From Undaria pinnatifida (taxonomy: Eukaryota; Sar; Phaeophyceae; Laminariales; Alariaceae): 64,000 nt of DNA. The position numbers and the translations under genes were made by a program. This document shows, piece after piece, positions 11,601-24,259 of the stretch (position 1 is its first letter; every line of letters begins with the position of its first letter). The notes below the pieces were generated by a model. It was not told where the DNA came from. It ran no database searches and saw only the letters and a list, made by a program, of their open reading frames with translations. The stretch lies in the NCBI GenBank assembly GCA_012845835.1, contig JABAKD010000022.1, positions 8,484,218-8,548,217 of the forward strand, written 5' to 3'.

Positions 11601-11649
11601 CAGCCGTGAGTTTGACGAATTTCAGGTCAATACTCATCTTTGCAAGCTG
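11601..11649 (+). repeat. Dispersed CAGCT...AGCTG motif, copy 2
   Basis: The core runs from CAGCCGTGAG to TTTGCAAGCTG. It keeps the GTGAG/CTCAT pairing and an inner TTGAC/GTCAA stem. Downstream (about 11680-11735) it shares a GTGAGTTTTTATTGGGAGG phrase with the body of copy 9 and its relative, copy 5, so it belongs to the same element family. Confidence 0.75.
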
Positions 11650-11944
11650 CGTTGTTGGTAGCGAGTACCGTACTCGCAATATATATATACTGTATGAGTG
11701 AGTTTTTATTGGGAGGTGCATCTATTCTTCAGTAATCAACCGTCTCACCCAATCAATCGTGAAGACTCCTACAGGCTGGTCCAGAAAATAATAATCACCC
11801 AGACAGAGAAGTCATCAATAATACACCCTGCGCGGTGTAATAAATGTGCTCCAATCGTGATTAATCATACCGGTGCGGAGCTACTGCATCCTATCACAAT
11901 ACTGTCATTAATACTATGTCATGAACCGACGCAGCAGCAGGAAG

Positions 11945-12190
11945 GAGTAGTAGTAGTAGCATTATTAGTAGCAGCATTATTAGTAGCAGCAGTAAGTAGT
12001 AGTAGTAGCAGTAGTAGCAGTATTATTAGCAGCAGTAGTGGTAGTATCAGTAATATTAGACTAATGGCAGTAGTAGTGGTAGTAGTAGTAGTAGCAGTAG
12101 TAGCAGCAGCAGTAGTAGTAGTAGTAGTAGTAGTAGCAGCAGCAGCAGCAGTAGTAGTAGTAGTGGTAGTAGTAGTAGTAGTAGTGATTC
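11945..12190. repeat. GTA/GCA triplet microsatellite
   Basis: About 245 bp of near-continuous AGT and AGC triplets. The low-complexity valine/alanine or tyrosine-rich frames across it come from the repeat itself. Confidence 0.9.
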
Positions 12191-12417
12191 AGCAGCCTAA
12201 TAATAATGTCGTGCTCATTTTGGAACCAATTCCATACCGTGCACGGGAAAGATGATGAGCTTCGGCAATCCATGGAGCACACGAGAGCCCCAGAACACAG
12301 CAAGCAGCACACTACCCAGGGGAAAAATATGGGGAATTTAGATCGAGGCTGGGCCCAGTCCAGGCGATTATATTCATCTATCATGATATGTATTATACTT
12401 ATTAATATCTCACTTTT

Positions 12418-12545
12418 GCCTTCCAGTTTCTCGACAAGCCGCGTGGTCATAGGTAGGTGTCGTCCCTTCTCGTCCTCGGTCCGTGACTTCATTTTTTCCC
12501 TGCAGAGGGTTCGGCACCCCCAGCGCTCCTCGATTTTCATCGGAT
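12418..12545 (-). mobile_element. SINE fragment (3' body only)
   Basis: Read on the minus strand, this matches the 3' third of the SINE copies at 1537-1822 and 28345-28640: the GACACCT(A/G)TG(A/T)CCACG segment and the CTTGTC.AGAA..TGGAA end. The tRNA head and most of the body are missing or unrecognisable. Confidence 0.6.
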
Positions 12546-12599
12546 TTTGCGCCCAGTACGACCGCCCGACCTAATTTATTAAATAAGAAATTAGGCACC

Positions 12600-15500
12600 A
12601 CGCTAGGGGAACAAATTCGGTTGCGACTTTGTGCCCTGTAATTATCGATGAAGAAAAAAGAAAAGAGACCCGAGAATCAGCGTTGTTGTCAAATTAGTTT
12701 ATTTATGCTGTATACGTGGGTCAAGCTCTTTAGCGTTTGTCGCAAAATTCATTTCCACTGCTCGCATCCCCCACGATTTAAACGTGAAAATTGCCTCTGC
12801 CTCTTCTTTGATGGTGCATATTAAAAAAATGACGTCTCTCCTCCGGCTCTGTTATCGATTGTACTCGAACGGTGTCGCTTCTTCCGGCCTGGGAACCACG
12901 AGGAGATCGGCTCGTGTCTGCGAGCACCACCGCGACAGCACGACAGCGCATATATTTGGCGCTGCATTGCAATGTTTGTCATGACATTTTGTGAGTCATC
13001 GACGCTTAAGCTTATCATACATACGGCACATACATTGCCAATTAAAGGCGAGGAAAATTCATATTGAGGTCTAGCTCGAATTCCCTAAAGTTAAAGGGGC
13101 TCTTATTGTAGTAAAAGCCCGAAATTTCTTGAGAGGCCTTAACCCAAAATCCCTCGCTCGAAATTCGATCAGGAGCCTTGGCCCAAAAAAGGATCTCCCA
13201 CGAACGTTATTTCGAAAATCGTGATTGTTCGAATGTATGCTCGTTTGCATCCGCTTCAAATCACTCCCATGTATACTAGTGGCGCGAGCTACGTGAGGGG
13301 TATCAATAGCACTTTTTGGTTAACATGTTTTCTAAATGATGACCGGAGTCCTTATCCTTAAATCGTCGGAATGCCATTCTTATTTTGCACTATATTGTTT
13401 CTGTACGCCTAAGCCATGGGGTTGTTCATCGGGGCTGCACTTTTATTTTTCTGAGAATCAGTTTTTGAGAGCGGTACTGAGCTTCTCAAGTGAAGAGCCG
13501 CAGAAAAAACAAGGTGCGCCTCTACAGTAGTAGTAGCATTATCGAGTAGACGATTTCTCTCGGAGTTGGATTTCCATGGGTACCCCCATTCATTCATGGC
13601 ATTTCAGATCGAGCAAGATTTATGAGCTTCGGGGTTTAAAAGCGGTGAAACTGGCATGCCCCGCTTACAATAATACCAAAAGTTACATATTGCCCATCAT
13701 TACAGCTAAGAGCAGTGTGTAGTTAATAACTTTTGTTTCGGCTTGTCACGGGGGTGCTCTTAAATTGAGGTACCCGCCGTATCGGGATTCTTGGTCCAGG
13801 CCACCCTGCGACACAAACATCAACCTCAGTATGAAGCTTTCATTGCCTTGCTGAGCCTCAAGAAGTTTCAGCTACTTTGGCGTCGCATGTGTCTAATTGT
13901 GTTGTTATTAGCAGAGTAATCTTCTCGGGTTTTAATTGCGAGGTTATCAAAATATAGCATTAAATATTTCCGTTCCTCTCCCCTTCTCATCGTCGAACGT
14001 CGACGACACACCCAAATGAGGCGTAAAGGCAGCAGCAGCAGCAGTAGCAGCAGCAGCGCGGCACACACGACTCACTGGAGCTAGACCAAGATTACGGTAG
14101 GCACCCACATTTACCGAATATAGACCACACTCCCGTGAGTGACTCTGCATTTGCTCAAAACCGGACTGAAGAGTATTGTGTTGGCACAACGTAGCACACG
14201 ATACCATGGCGGGGTTGCATATCACGTATGAAATCTAAATGAACAGGGCAGCACCTCGCGCGGGACCTAAAAGTCCTCACGCTACCGTAGCGACCTTGGT
14301 CGCTACTACTGCTCCACGCTCCGGCGTCTGCGCCTTCGGCAAGCTGCTTGGACGCGACCCTTCCCTCAGGCGCTTCCCACAAGCGAAGTGAAATCGAGAC
14401 CCACAGAGGAAGGAGGCCTCATCCAATTCAATACTTGCACTGAAAGGTCGGCGGCAAGTAAAACGATGTACATGCTACGAGGTATTTGTCTGCTCCTGTT
14501 GCGAGTCTCGTTTTGTTTCCTTTTTTCCCGCCCGTCCATTGTTTCACCTCAGTTTTTTTTCCTCTTGCGACTTGTCTCGACTGCTGGCTGGTGTATACCT
14601 TGCTTTTCGTATCCCGTATTGTACGTTTGGCACCGCTGTCTCGGTCAGTAGAAATCACAGAGTAACGTAAAAACCACAGTACCCCCGTCAATATATTGTG
14701 TTATGCTCTTCATCTATGATGCGACTCTTCAGGGTAGGCTGATGTAATGTCTGTACGTACCCAGATAAAAGTATGGGCAAAAGTTCTAGGTATAGACTGC
14801 ACCCTTCGTTTTGATTTCCCCTTGCCGCCCTTCTTCTTGCAATAGTCCAACTCCGCATAGTTCGTCGACGGCAAAACAAATATCTGAAGGACAACCACGG
14901 CGACAAAGTTGCGAATAGCGGACGTGAAATCCAGGCAATGCTACTGTAGCAGATAAGGTCTGCAATGAAGCGCCAACGATATGCGTTTCCGTACTGTTCT
15001 CCGCCGTACCGTTAAATTACTTAGTTAGGTCAGGCGGTCGGACGAGGAGAGTTAACTATTTCAGCAAATAGAAGTATTCTGGAAATTATTGCTGAAGGAA
15101 ACGCCACAGACACATTGCACGTCGCGCACTCCCTCTCCCTCTGCTCTCGTGGTCTTCTCTTAACAGCCCCTAAAAATTATTATGTAGCTCTTGCTAAGAA
15201 CTTCCAATAATAGTTGGTATTTGTAACTGACTGTAGTTACCCAACACCAACCTAACCCAGCCCAGCCCAACCCAAGACGAATGCTGCGGTAGAGGTTCAT
15301 TCTTTTTTTTCTAATACTACTCCTCACTTGAGGAGTTGTACACCTCACGCAAAAACTGGAATTGAGTAAACTAAATATGCAACTCGCTGAACATGAACAT
15401 TCTCATCGCCTATATAGACATATAACACGAACGAATACTATTGCAAAGCAAGACATTCCGAACTCAGAAAAACGTTTCAGCCAAAGTGTGCAATCTCTAG

Positions 15501-16110
15501 CGTAGCACTCGTCACAACCCGACCCAACCCAACCCAGCACATCCCAACCAAATTTCCTTGCTTTTGGGCTTGGTGTGTGCGGGAAAATGTTTGGAACACC
15601 CACTTTGGTGCGAGCAAATGTGCACCATGATATAAACAACACCCAACCCGTGATCCCGCGCGAGCCTGATGCCATGTACTGGTGGTGCAGAAACACTTTC
15701 AGCCCTCCGCAGGCACCATCGGAGACCGTGAGCACGAGGCGCGAACCGTCATCACGCGTGCTAGTAGTCGCGTTGTTGATCTATATATTGGTGATTTGTT
15801 GGTCCGCATCTTCCTTAAACTATGTGTGTTGGTGCACATAAGCTCGCCCCAACGTTGCAACTGGTGTTCTCTCAAACATCAGTGGCGTGTACGTCACAAA
15901 AAAGCTTTTAAAGAAAACATTACGTACGAATACAGCTTGAATGTTTCTTATAGAGGTTTCCCTTTCGGAGATTCCCATCGTCGGGTGAGACACGCGGCAT
16001 GGAGAATCGGGCACACGAGGTAGGAAATGAGCCTCTATTTTTTTGGTGTCATAGGAAGTTGTATATTTGCTTCGTTCGTATAATGAACCCAGCTGGCCTT
16101 GGAGCACCTT
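12600..16110. other. Mostly non-coding; dispersed repeat at 15300-15510
   Basis: No exon was supported. A CAG-type triplet run lies at 14030-14058. The segment 15300-15510 is related, with many changes, to 21205-21490 (shared T-rich start, CTCCTC..GGAG..TATACCTCAC, GAGTAA.CT, CAACTCG.TGAACA, TCTAACGTAGCAC-like end). CCCAACC-rich runs occur near 15245-15275 and 15515-15550. Confidence 0.5.
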
Positions 16111-16119
16111 TCCTTTCAC

Positions 16120-17570
16120 CAGCCTCGCGGAGCTTCACGTTCATGCAACCAGTCGACTGACCCCGACGGACAGTGCGTGCCTCTCTGTTTTAGACTGCCG
16201 GAGCTCAGCAGGTCTATCAAACCGCATGCGAGTATACACTTCCACTGGTTATGAGTTTCGATGTACGTCCAGCATGATGTATTCATTGCATGCAGCACAA
16301 AACGCCACCTCTGCGGGGGCTTGAAGCTCATCATCTTCTAGCCGGTCGGCTAGTTCCGATAGAGAGCAAATATGCCAGGAAACACCACTATCAACCTTGA
16401 CATATTGCAATTTTTCGTGAATTTCAATTTGTCCTGAATTTTGCCTTGACTCACACCCCACTACCAGTTTTTTTTAGTGTAAAACGCTCGGCCCTACATT
16501 CTTGAAAAATCGCGTTTCCCTTGCTTGACATACATGTCTCCTGACATCGTTGACTGAAAAGCGATTGCCTCTCATTTGTAGACCCTGTTTGACGTAATTC
16601 AGCAGATGTATCAAGCCACATGCGAGTATATACTTCCGTTGGTCATCAGCCTCGATTTCCGGTATGGACTTACGACCGGCATGATGATATTGGTGTCATG
16701 AAGTAATTTCCATCCGACAATGTGTAGCGTTAAACTAGTTCTGACATAAAAAAAGGTGATGAGAAAACTGAGAATCCAGACGACGAAAAGTAAAAGCCTT
16801 CATTGCATGTAGAAAAAAATAAAAGCCGCCTGACCCCGACAGAGCGTGCTTGCCTCCCTTTTATAGATTGTCTGAAGTATCTCAGCAGGTCTATCAATCC
16901 ACATGCGAGTATATGCACCTATAGATAAAGAGCGTCGATCTTCCATAGGCACATGAGCCTTGATTTATACCTAGCATAATGCATTCACCTCATGCAGCGC
17001 AATTCACCAGCTCGGCGAACCCTGGCTGAAAGTTATTTTGCCTCGTTTTTGTAGGTTGTCTGGCATGCCTCAGCAGGTGCATCAAGCCACATGCGAGAAT
17101 ATGTTCCCGTGGGTTATGAGCCTCGAATTGCATCCAGCATGATGCTGCAACACGAATCACCGGCTCCGCGGAGCTTTAAGCTCATGCAACCACTCGGCTG
17201 ACCCCGATTAAAAGTGATTACCTGTCTTTCGCAGGCTGACGTAAAAATAGCAGGTGGATCAAGTCACATGCAATCATATCGCTAATAGGTTCTGAGCCTC
17301 GATTTACGTCCAGCATGATGCATTCATAGCATGCAGCACAGACTCAACGGATTATACAGTACGGCCTGATTTTGCTGCGGAGATTAAATCTCAAGCAACT
17401 TCGTATTTGGCAGACCTCGACTAAAAGGGCTTGCCTCTTTGTTGCACACTGCCTGGCGTAAATCCACAGGATGCACTAATCCAAATTTGAATATACCGTT
17501 AAATGGTTATGAGCCACGATTCACATCTAGCATGAGTGCATTCATTGCATGCAGCACATTCGGCTGATAT
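16120..17570. repeat. Diverged satellite of about six units
   Basis: A unit containing CTGACCCCGA, TTGCCTCTCTTTTGTAGAC, TCAGCAGGT.TATCAA.CCACATGCGAGTATA, GGTTATGAGCCTCGATTTAC and a closing CCAGCATGATGCATTCAT.GCATGCAGCAC recurs six times. The CACATGCGAGTATA core or its variant sits near 16218, 16615, 16898, 17088, 17264 and 17480, giving spacings of roughly 180 to 400 bp. The copies are strongly diverged and show no coding signal. Confidence 0.75.
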
Positions 17571-18149
17571 ATAGTGGTATGTATAGTATTCCTTGATACT
17601 CCGCTACGAGTACCCGTGTACTATTGCTGCGACGCCTCGCAACGGCAGGGAACAGCAATATAAATGCAGACGATATGCTTGCGAATGGTAGGCGTTGAAG
17701 TTCATGCTGCATGTTGTCGGACGGCAACCACAACCATAACAATATATGAGGTACCTAGGTACTCGAGCATCCATTACCGGTGTCTTTTATGAGGGATTGG
17801 ATGACACAGAACACAGGTCTGACAATTGAAACGCCACAAAAGCAAGAAACGGCGGTCAAGTCACGCAGAACATCTTCCCTCTCGACACACAAACACGCAA
17901 GAAAGATGGCCACAATGGGTGCCAGTAAACCGATCTATGCTAATGCTATAGAATGGTCTATGGCATCGCTAGCTGTAAAGCTTTACAACTGTAGCGTACC
18001 GTGATATTACGTTGTAAATAACGCCATGCTACAACACGAAACCTACTGCCGTAGGTCTGGCCCACCGCAATTGCAACTGCTACAACTAACAAATACAAGT
18101 TATGCTGTCTCTAGTACGGTGTTCTGCTATTAATACCGCGAAATAGCAA

Positions 18150-18425
18150 AACCCGACTATAAACGAATGCGTTACTTATTACACACCTATGACATCGACT
18201 ATACACGAACTTGATACTCGTTACAGACCCACTGTAGTGAAGTCGACTACCAGGTACATACGAATTTGTTACTTTTTAGAGACCTACAAAATCGACCATA
18301 TACGAATTTGTTACCTGTTACACACCTATCGAAGTTGACTATATACGAATTAGTTTCTTGTGACAGACCTGACGAACTTGACTATAAACGAATTTGATAC
18401 TTGTTACAGACCTACTGAAGTACCA
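18150..18425. repeat. Tandem repeat, unit about 53 bp
   Basis: About five to six imperfect copies of a unit reading GACTATA.ACGAATTTG, then TTACTTGTTACAGACCTAC and GAAGT. It follows 0.6 kb without a supported gene (17571-18149). Confidence 0.75.
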
Positions 18426-18899
18426 TCAACCCCTTTAGAACTGCATCCACGTTTTGCGGCGCAAATTACTCAGAATTAGCGTGGGATATACATCTGCAGC
18501 AGTAAAAGGGATAATATCAAACCAAAAATCTAAATTAAACGTATTGTACAGTCCCTCGTATCCTACGCTGCTACTGCCTACAGTTCAACACTCATCCGGT
18601 TGAACTGTTACAGTAGGCTTCGCTGTATACTTCTCGCGTACGCAGCAGCAGAAGCAGCAGCCGTAGTACTACTAGTACCAGGGGTCTTAGTTTCAAAGCA
18701 CGAAACCAAGGAAGGAATACGTTGCTATCATAGTCGACCCTCGCTTGTTTCCTGCCATCGCCAAGGCCATTGTCAAGAGAAGTACTCCGTATTTTTTGTT
18801 CACCACAAGCAGACACAACAAGAACAAGAGCACGACCAAGAACACAGCTCAGAGAAAACGCTGTATCTTCATACACGATGGGGTAAACAATCAACAAAC

Positions 18900-18928
18900 C
18901 AGCCCACCCACCCACCCACCCACCCACC
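18900..18928. repeat. CCCA microsatellite
   Basis: Six copies of the tetramer CCCA. The neighbourhood 18430-19866 holds no supported exon; it includes G-rich low-complexity stretches at 19400-19520 and 19600-19650. Confidence 0.8.
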
Positions 18929-19866
18929 AGTCAAAAGCTACCATCAAACAACGGACAGATCAGATGCCCATTCCATGATCTGTGTCTCTTAGGACATATA
19001 GAGCCCTGGTCTATACGATGTATGATCTGCATGCCTTATATCTTATTTCAGGGTAGAACTCGAACGATCTGTGTAGTCTAGCAAATCTACCAGCCAACCA
19101 ACAAAATCGCATGGGGGATAATCTGTGTATGTAGATCAGGATGCTTTCGGCGCATACCTATTGCACACACTTACGCTATATACATGCATCACGACACCTT
19201 TAACCGTCTATCGGACCTCCACCAATAGCCAGCGACAACACCTGTTGCTCCCTTCCCCCACCAAACAAAATGCTCCTCACGGTGGCCTAGAACGCACGTC
19301 TCGTGCGTCCTTGGAATACAGGACGGCCGTTTCGATTTTTCCCTTGGTCGGGTACAGGTCGTCTCTTTGGTAGTTTTTTCATCATTGATACCTGGCATTG
19401 GCGAGGGGGAGGACAGGGTAGGAGAGATAAACGAGGGGGAGGGGCGGAAACGAGTATGGGGGGAGGGAGAGGGGGGATAGCGGGGAGCGGAACAGAGGAG
19501 GGGGGGGGGAGGGGAGGGCAGAATACGATGCATGTTTAGTGCCAGTATTCGGTTACACAACTCGATTCTAACCTGAATTATAGATGCCAGATAGGGACAA
19601 AGGGAGGAAGAAAGATGGGGAAAAGCAGGGGGGGAGGGGAGAGGGGAAGCGTGTGGCATGGAGCTTCAGCAGATAAAGCACAGTGGCGGCACCAATCCCT
19701 CACCACGGCACACATACGCACGCGCGAGACGCAAACGTGAGGTAGTCTACGCAGTTGTCTTGGCGTATTTCTAACATAAAGAGCTACATACAGAGCTCCT
19801 CGCATTAGTACCCGACATGAAATAGGCAGCCCATTACCCCCCCTCCCCCCCCTCCTCCCCCCTGCC

Positions 19867-21017
19867 TCACCCGGCACGCTCGTTCTTCATCCCCCAGCGG
19901 ATCTTCGACAGCATCCCCAGCCAAGACCTTTTACTGTTCCCAGAAGAAAGCTTCCTCACGATCGCGCTCGTCTCGGCATCCGAAAAACAAATTACGCTCT
20001 TGTTTTCTTCTGTTGGGTATACCTCGGATGGAGTTTTCACCAGCGATATCTGGCGCGGGCAACGGAAGGGGAAGGGAGGGGGGGTGAGGGCGAAGGGGGG
20101 TGGGTGGGAGGGGAGGAGGGGGAGAGACAAGGGGAGGGGAGGGGGGGGGGGGGGGTGAACTTAGTTTGTGCATGGCCGTAGTAGTGTGACCATATGGTAT
20201 AGACCCTCGCATCCCTACAATGAGCATTTCGGGTTTTCACCGACCAGGCAGACATTGCTTGCACCAAGCGCGAAGGGCCGTGAGGTGGTCGGGGAGTCTC
20301 ATGGAGGGTGAGCTGCATCTTACTAAGAACCGCTTGTGAGGCGGACTTGAAAATGGATGACAGGAGGGGAGGGGGGGGGAAGTTGGAAGGGGAAGGAGGA
20401 AGGAGCAGGCGGGTAGGAGGGGGGGAAGGGGTCAGGTAAGGCTCGACTCTAGACAAACCCGAGACACCTGGGATGGAAAGGGGGGGCTAGGGGAACCAAG
20501 GGAGAGATGAGAAAACTTCCTCGGTAGGGTACAGCTAGGCTAGTTTGAACCAGAGGGTTCTGCCATAGGCCAAGGGAACGGGACTGGGCAAGGTGTGACA
20601 CGTCCACGGTGTCTGCCGCGATAAAGCCAGATGTCGGGCTCACGATTACCTCACAATCCGAAAAAAAAGGAGCGATCGTTCGTCCACCCCCCCACCCCCC
20701 GTCAGAAAATTTCCCTCACAACTCACCCCGATCCTAGGGCTAACCACCACCACCGCGCGAGCCTCCAGGTATTCCCATTCGCTAGCCGTTACGGGACGAC
20801 CTCGAGGAACCATTCTGTCGCCGACGCGGACGAAGTTGCGGTTTCCTCCCTCCTCCCCCCCTCCGCAGCAATCAAACATCCCTCCCCAAGCTCTAGTGAT
20901 GGCGCCGAACCAGGTCTTGAGCGGCTTGGGGCCGCGAGGGTGAAAGCAATCGTAGAACAATGAGCCCCCTGCTGCTGGCTTCATATCCCTCCGCATTTTT
21001 TTGTAGTCTGTTTCAGC
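19867..21017 (-). CDS. Hypothetical protein, four 3' exons of a spliced gene
   Basis: On the minus strand four exons join in phase 0: 21017-20727, 20649-20551, 20345-20241 and 20049-19867, with stop TGA at 19869-19867. They give 225 residues. The first acceptor is a textbook pyrimidine tract plus CAG and the first donor is GTGAGT; the acceptor at 20649 reads GTGAG, the donor at 20551 is a weaker GTTCAA, the acceptor at 20345 reads CAAG and the last intron runs GTGAAA to CAG. The visible protein starts AETDYKKMRRDMKPAAGG, has an aromatic segment with GSLFYDCFHPRGPKP and KTWFGAITRAWGG, and ends in a basic serine-rich tail (SSGNSKRSWLGMLSK, then KNERAG). I do not recognise the family and see no membrane segment or signal peptide. 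The 5' exons must lie above 21020 and were not found. The introns are low-complexity and G-rich on the plus strand. Confidence 0.6.
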
Positions 21018-21204
21018 CTGTGAAAAAGTAGGCGCGCGTAAATAGCCGTGTGTCAGAAACTCATGTTTGAGTGTATCTCACAAAAAAAAGAAAAAACTCA
21101 CGTAGTCTTCATTAGATATTGATGGACCTATTGGACATACTGCATTGTATTGGACATACTGTATATCGTATTCAACCTATGCAACGGTAGAGATGCACCA
21201 TTTT

Positions 21205-21490
21205 TTTCTTTTCTGGAGCTCCTCGTTTCAGGAGCTTTATACCTCACCAAAACAGCCGTTGTTGAGTGAATTGAAAGTTAATTAAGTTATTGAGTAAGCT
21301 GAAGATGTAGTTTTGGAGGACGCTGGAAGTGCAACTCGATGAACAGGCTCATGGCCTACAGTAGGCACCAAAAACGTCTCACTTCAAACAATAAAGGATG
21401 TCATTCCGACGATTTTCGGATAAGACGGGTTAAGGAGCCCGGGTCATCCAGAGAAAAGAAATAGGCTAAAAGTGCCAACTCTAACGTAGC
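21205..21490. repeat. Dispersed repeat, partner of 15300-15510
   Basis: Related to 15300-15510 by shared ordered blocks, but much longer in its middle. Nothing in it looks coding. The rest of 21018-23200 contains no supported gene. Confidence 0.45.
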
Positions 21491-23200
21491 ACGCGTGATT
21501 CCGCGGCCGTGGGGGTGTTCATCGGGTAATGAAGCGTACATTTTCTTCTTGAAATCCAGCAATCGGGTGCGCTACAGAGCTCCTTACCTGACAAATACCA
21601 GCGGATGCAGGTGCATCTGCTACCGCAACATGTGTCTTGCTTCTGCCTTGTTACACCTCAGTCAATAGTTATCATTTTATTTTACTCGGGAGTATACAAT
21701 AGAGCTACAAGGAGGGGATACTCCGAATTACAAAGTGAGGTATGGGTCGGGCCGAAAGTGGAAGGTCAGTGTTCTCTCTTCACGTTTATACAATTTTTTC
21801 TCAAATGCTGGAAACTATTCCACACCTAATTCCAACCATCGCAACTATTCCACACCAATTCCAAGTAACCCAGTCGTTTTTTGTTTCTGCACTGGGGCCC
21901 AGGCGGTTTGGCCTCCGTGGCGAAGGCGCTTGCTAAGATAGAGGTATGCGCTTTTCCGGCGTGACGTTTTCTGAAAGACAGGGCGGGGCGGCTCCTTCAC
22001 CCCAACTCGTCAGAATTTCATCCTATTTGCCTATTTATATGCTGTTGATATAGGTAGTAGCGTTGGGGCAATATAGACCTAGGGATCGACTGCTGCTGTA
22101 TAAGGGTGCCTCTGGATCTGCGCTGGCCACTCACACGGCGAGGGTTGCTCAGATGTTGTATCTCTGGCATTAGTTGCCTGCTGCCCGCCGGATGCCTAGA
22201 GGGGGAGGCGGAGCCGTTCGTGAGGGGATACCATACCATATACCCAAAGCCATGGAGTATTGCCCATCGGTCCACCGGGGACTACTTTTGATTTTCTCTA
22301 AACCAGCTTTTGGGTGAGGCACAGAGTATTTTATCGAGCACCCACCCTCAGAGGCAAACTGGCGCGCGCTTTTACACCTACTATAGCATGTGCGCCTTAT
22401 GGTAACCTCTTATCTTGTCGGGGAACTCACCACTTCTGCGGTACCAGGTGTTACATATACGGCCTTTCAAACGAATAACCCTTGTCGCTCTCCACGCGCG
22501 GGACACACACTATTTTATCAGGCATTTTCCCCCGACGATGCGGTGCGTTGTCACATGTCTCACATAGGCCGCTCATTATAGCACATGTATGCACCGGCAC
22601 GATATTATATGATAAAAACGTGGCAGTTGTTGACCAACACGCTCCGTGCGTCTGAAAAAAAGTGCGGTGTATTACTAAAGTTACGCGAAGGTGCCTATGG
22701 TTTAAACGCAACGCGTGTTCCGACAGAGGGGGTATTCGTACGCAACAGGTTCTCGCGCAAAGGTACCTACCTCTGACTGACAGGCCGTTCCTCAATTTGT
22801 TACATCGGGAATGCCCCAGCAAAGGCGGTGGTGCGCCAGAGCAATACGTCCGCATTGTTGGGGGAAGCCCCCTTGTTTTTATCCAGGGTATGAGTTACGA
22901 GCGCAATTCCCCACACGCGCCCAGCGATTTTGACCGCCTTATATCGAGACACCGCCTTATTTAGGGACCTCTACTCCATTTTTGTTGCCCCTCGACAATG
23001 ATGTATGATAGCGCGGATGATGCCGTTCCGATAGATTCAGAGCGTCATATATACATATATGTACGATGAAAATCAAAGAACCTAAGAAGTATTCCCCGTC
23101 GCCTTCAGCAGTGGTGAACACTTTTTTTTTTCTTCAACCATTTCACCGCAGTGACGTCATTAGGGGGCAGTTCGACCGGTATACTATTTCGTACTTACAT

Positions 23201-23225
23201 GGGTTAGGGTTAGGGTTAGGGTTAG
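23201..23225 (+). repeat. Interstitial telomere-type repeat (TTAGGG)4
   Basis: Four perfect head-to-tail copies of the TTAGGG hexamer. Unique DNA continues on both sides, so this is an internal site and not a chromosome end. TTAGGG is the telomere repeat of brown algae as well as animals and many fungi. Confidence 0.85.
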
Positions 23226-23989
23226 TTCCATCCATGGTGAAAAACACGCTAACGTAGGACACCCGCTTTCAGGCGCCCCCGCCCCCCGATTAGGAAAACC
23301 ATAATCTGCGGGGCGTGAAAAAACACAACCGGCTACCCTCGCCTCTCGCCTCCGGTGAAAAGCATTCGCGAAACGTTTTTTTCGCCTGCGGCGAAAATCG
23401 TTGCGCGGTCTGAAACGCGTGTTGCGCTGCGCGCAACACTGTCTTCCGGGGCATGTTGTGTATGTTGAGAGTATGGACCTTAGATTCAAATCTAGGTTAA
23501 TGTAAACGTGTAAACCAGCAATCCCAACCCGAAAGTTGCTGCGCCAACGCAACACAAGTGCAGCGCAACAGCAAATTAATCGACACACGACGCGTATGAA
23601 AATACGTAAAAGTGTGTGGCGAGCTTGAGCTTTATTTCCCCCCTTTCGCCGGAAGATATACCAATAAAAAAAAAATCCTCTCGAGATGACATCCACACAT
23701 ACATCTTGTCCACAGACAGGGTGTACTTCTTATTTGTGGGCGCACGGTTTCGCTCGACACTAATATTATAAATAACTTGCGTACAACGCCTCCACAATTT
23801 ATTGATGTCTTGTATGCTTCAGCCTCTGCCTTTCTTATTATAGTGCTCGATTTCTTAGCGGGTTTGGTATCTGGTACAGCGACATAGCTGGTACTGCTGG
23901 ACGCCTGGGCATTCATTCATTACAATGCTCGTAGTGGTCCAGGTTCATCCTGCTGAGGAGACCCAGGAGGGGCGTCGGAGGTGAAAAAA

Positions 23990-24130
23990 GTTCGACATAC
24001 ATACTAATAGTATGCGCCAATAAATGCCCAAAAACGCAGGACAAATTGCGTTTTAACGCTCCACGAACCGCGAAAAGGCGTGCATCAGGATGCCCTTCGG
24101 ACGTCTTGGCGAAGTAACGAACTAATCACG
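23990..24130 (+). repeat. Dispersed repeat shared with 47240-47520
   Basis: The block with ATGCCCAAAAACGCA, CGAACCGCGAAAAGGCGTG and ATCAGGATGCC matches the two tandem units at 47240-47520. No coding signal was found in 23226-24286. Confidence 0.6.
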
Positions 24131-24259
24131 CTTAACACCCCCGGAGCAAGGAGTAGCTCGGGGCCAGCATCGGTCAATCGATGGAAAAGATGAAAAATAT
24201 GAGCTATTACCTGGCGTATTTACTAGTCGGTTACGTTCCCCAATTCCCAGTATTTGCAC

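Noticed and set aside
11698-12540. Valine/alanine-rich and tyrosine-rich open frames
   Set aside because: Produced by the GTA/GCA microsatellite on either strand.
23201-23225. Chromosome end
   Set aside because: Only four hexamers, with unique sequence on both sides.
23184-23696. 170-residue minus-strand frame
   Set aside because: It runs through the telomere-type repeat, which supplies its TLTLTLT end, and lacks conserved features.
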